Positions 62,240 to 64,000 of a DNA stretch of 64,000 bases are shown here, piece after piece. The stretch covers positions 7,721 to 71,720 of the forward strand of contig CAJUNN010000010.1 in NCBI GenBank assembly GCA_910587955.1, read 5' to 3'. The translations under genes were made by a program, and so were the position numbers. Position 1 is the first letter of the stretch. Each line of letters begins with the position of its first letter. The DNA comes from an uncultured Lachnospiraceae bacterium. GTDB lineage: Bacteria > Bacillota > Clostridia > Lachnospirales > Lachnospiraceae. The notes beneath the pieces are model-generated. The model saw only the letters and a list, made by a program, of their open reading frames with translations. It made no database searches and had not been told where the DNA came from.

Positions 62240-62291
62240 AAAATCAAAAACGGGGACTGAGCAAACCGCATTACGGCTTGATCAGTCCCCG
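62240..62291. terminator. Terminator shared by hemerythrin and GGGtGRT genes
   Basis: A near-perfect 18-bp stem (62251-62268 with 62274-62291) with TTTTTGATTTT on the minus strand and a T-rich tail on the plus strand. Confidence 0.8.
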
Positions 62292-62306
62292 CATTATTTG
62301 TTATCT

Positions 62307-63317
62307 TTAGAACTTCCCAGCCTTCGCCGCTTCCTCAATGGAAACAGCCACAGCTACCGTCATACCAACCATGGGGTTGTTGCCTGCACCGATGAGGCCC
62401 ATCATCTCCACGTGAGCCGGAACGGAGGAGGATCCTGCAAACTGTGCGTCAGAGTGCATACGTCCCAGGGTATCGGTCATACCGTAGGAAGCCGGTCCTG
62501 CTGCCATATTGTCCGGATGAAGGGTACGGCCGGTGCCGCCGCCGGATGCAACAGAGAAATATTTCTTGCCTGCCTCCAGACGCTCCTTCTTGTATGTACC
62601 TGCTACCGGATGCTGGAAACGGGTGGGATTGGTGGAGTTGCCGGTGATGGATACATCCACGTTCTCTTTCCACATGATTGCCACGCCCTCGGGAACGCTG
62701 TTGGCGCCGTAGCAGTTTACTTTCGCACGGAGTCCCTCGGAATAGGCTTTGCGGAACACTTCCTTTACTTCGTTGGTGTAGGGATCGTACTCGGTCTCTA
62801 CGTAGGTGAAGCCGTTGATTCTAGCGATAATCTGAGCTGCATCCTTGCCCAAGCCGTTCAGGATAACCCGCAGGGGTTTCTGGCGTACTTTGTTGGCCTT
62901 CTCTGCAATGCCGATGGCTCCCTCTGCTGCCGCAAAGGACTCGTGGCCGGCCAGGAATGCGAAGCACTCGGTCTCCTCTTCCAGAAGCATCTTGCCTAAA
63001 TTTCCGTGTCCCAGGCCTACCTTGCGGGTGTCGGCCACGGATCCGGGAATACAGAAGGACTGAAGGCCCTCACCGATGGCTGCTGCTGCGTCCGCAGCTT
63101 TGCGGCAGCCTTTCTTGATTGCAATAGCCGCGCCTACGGTATAAGCCCAGCAGGCATTCTCAAAGCAGATAGGCTGGATGCCCTTGATCTGGTTGTACAC
63201 GTCCAGTCCTGCGTCTTTTGTAATCTTCTCTGCCTCTTCCAGGGACGCTATGCCTACGCTCCCCAGCACCTCATTGATTTTATCAATCCGTCTCTCATAT
63301 GATTCAAACAATGCCAT
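62307..63317 (-). CDS. GGGtGRT family protein of unknown function
   Basis: 336 residues with ASGGGTGRTLHPDN, which names the family, and GNSTNPTRFQHPVAGTYKKE before it. The protein is widespread in anaerobic Clostridia, next to a NifU-like gene as here (18 bases downstream). No function is established. Cys in GIQPICFENACWAY could bind a cluster or cofactor. Confidence 0.82.
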   Translation of the reverse strand: MALFESYERRIDKINEVLGSVGIASLEEAEKITKDAGLDVYNQIKGIQPICFENACWAYTVGAAIAIKKGCRKAADAAAAIGEGLQSFCIPGSVADTRKVGLGHGNLGKMLLEEETECFAFLAGHESFAAAEGAIGIAEKANKVRQKPLRVILNGLGKDAAQIIARINGFTYVETEYDPYTNEVKEVFRKAYSEGLRAKVNCYGANSVPEGVAIMWKENVDVSITGNSTNPTRFQHPVAGTYKKERLEAGKKYFSVASGGGTGRTLHPDNMAAGPASYGMTDTLGRMHSDAQFAGSSSVPAHVEMMGLIGAGNNPMVGMTVAVAVSIEEAAKAGKF

Positions 63318-63335
63318 CTTCGTCTACCTCCTCGA

Positions 63336-64000
63336 TTATTCCTGTCTCGGGTCGATGATCTTTACTGCATCATCCACACGTCCGTACTGTCCCTGTGCTT
63401 TCTCCCAGGCGGTGTTTGCGTCATCGCCCTTCTTGATGAAGTCTGTCATCTTGCCAAGGTTTACAAACTTGTAACCGATAATCTGATCGTCTGCGTCCAG
63501 GGCGATTCCGGTCACATAGCCCTCTGCCATCTCCAGGTAACGAGGTCCTTTTTTCAGAGTTCCATACATAGTTCCGACCTGGCTTCTCAAGCCTTTTCCC
63601 AGATCCTCCAGGCCTGCGCCAATGGGAAGTCCGTCCTCGGAAAATGCAGACTGGGTTCTTCCGTAAACGATCTGCAGGAACAGCTCCCTCATAGCCGTAT
63701 TGATTGCATCACAGACGAGGTCGGTATTCAATGCCTCCAGAAGAGTCCTTCCCGGAAGAATCTCGGATGCCATAGCTGCGGAATGGGTCATGCCGGAGCA
63801 TCCCAAAGTCTCTACCAGAGCTTCCTGAATGATACCCTCTTTGACATTCAGCGTCAGCTTGCAGGCGCCCTGCTGGGGAGCACACCAGCCTACGCCGTGC
63901 GTCAAGCCGGAAATGTCTTTGATCTCTTTCGCCTGTACCCACTTCGCCTCTTCCGGAATCGGAGCAGCGCCATGATTTACGCCCTGTGCTACCGGACACA
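63336..64000 (-). CDS. NifU-like iron-sulfur scaffold protein (5' end outside window)
   Basis: About 220 residues are visible, open to the window edge. The NifU/IscU-type Cys appear as GWCAPQQGACKL and VETLGCSGMTHSAAMA. It differs from classical IscU by the long C-terminal part (about 100-220). It precedes the GGGtGRT gene and is co-transcribed with it. The N-terminus cannot be judged. Confidence 0.78.
   Translation of the reverse strand, partial: CPVAQGVNHGAAPIPEEAKWVQAKEIKDISGLTHGVGWCAPQQGACKLTLNVKEGIIQEALVETLGCSGMTHSAAMASEILPGRTLLEALNTDLVCDAINTAMRELFLQIVYGRTQSAFSEDGLPIGAGLEDLGKGLRSQVGTMYGTLKKGPRYLEMAEGYVTGIALDADDQIIGYKFVNLGKMTDFIKKGDDANTAWEKAQGQYGRVDDAVKIIDPRQE

Overview
The window is a 64 kb piece of a Clostridia chromosome, most likely a gut Lachnospiraceae acetogen (inference). 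The basis is a complete carbonyl branch of the Wood-Ljungdahl pathway, an Rnf ion-pumping complex, an [FeFe] hydrogenase, a bile salt hydrolase, a flagellin-type gene and purine-rich AGGAGG ribosome sites. No rRNA, tRNA, CRISPR array, insertion sequence or prophage was seen.

Layout. 1-3.4 kb: an envelope coiled-coil protein cut by the window edge, then a flagellin with an inserted metalloprotease domain (flagellinolysin) behind a sigma-28-like promoter, and a zinc-ribbon protein. 3.4-15.5 kb, minus strand: a long run rnfC, fused rnfD-rnfG, rnfE, rnfA, rnfB, apbE, thioredoxin, a thioredoxin reductase lacking the NADPH motifs, an [FeFe] hydrogenase, a phosphodiesterase, KtrB/KtrA potassium uptake and an amidase. 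15.6-20.7 kb: a five-gene peptide/nickel-type ABC importer. 20.8-29.7 kb: an M20 peptidase, an SdpR/SdpI pair with a perfect 20-bp palindrome, a PTS EIIC fused to a 280-residue helical tail, a TrmH methyltransferase, a CPBP protease-SDR fusion, a metal exporter, and a tetrahydrofolate riboswitch in front of folT. 29.7-40.7 kb: DUF3786 protein and RACo (corrinoid reactivation), then housekeeping and gut-adaptive genes, including a hydrolase that has lost its nucleophile segment, a bile salt hydrolase and a decayed flavodoxin gene.

40.8-54.5 kb, minus strand, is the centrepiece. The run is: promoter, four tandem ~101-bp repeats, a His-rich protein, more repeat, cooT, metF, cooC, CO dehydrogenase, second cooC, acsB, acsD, acsC, acsE, a terminator, and then a second, divergent acsB with its own promoter and terminator. 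Nickel-handling genes lead the operon and the catalytic genes follow.

54.6-64 kb: aroE, an AlkC-like protein, acetyltransferase, NUDIX, GH13 glucosidase, a BlaI/BlaR1-type pair with two operators, an HxlR remnant, a hemerythrin, and the GGGtGRT/NifU-like pair cut by the window end.

How the genes fit together: methyl-THF made by MetF is passed by AcsE to the corrinoid protein AcsCD (kept active by RACo) and joined to CO from CO dehydrogenase by acetyl-CoA synthase. Rnf, thioredoxin reductase and hydrogenase draw on or feed the ferredoxin pool. CooC, CooT and the His-rich protein serve nickel supply, the ABC importer may bring nickel in, and FolT supplies folate.
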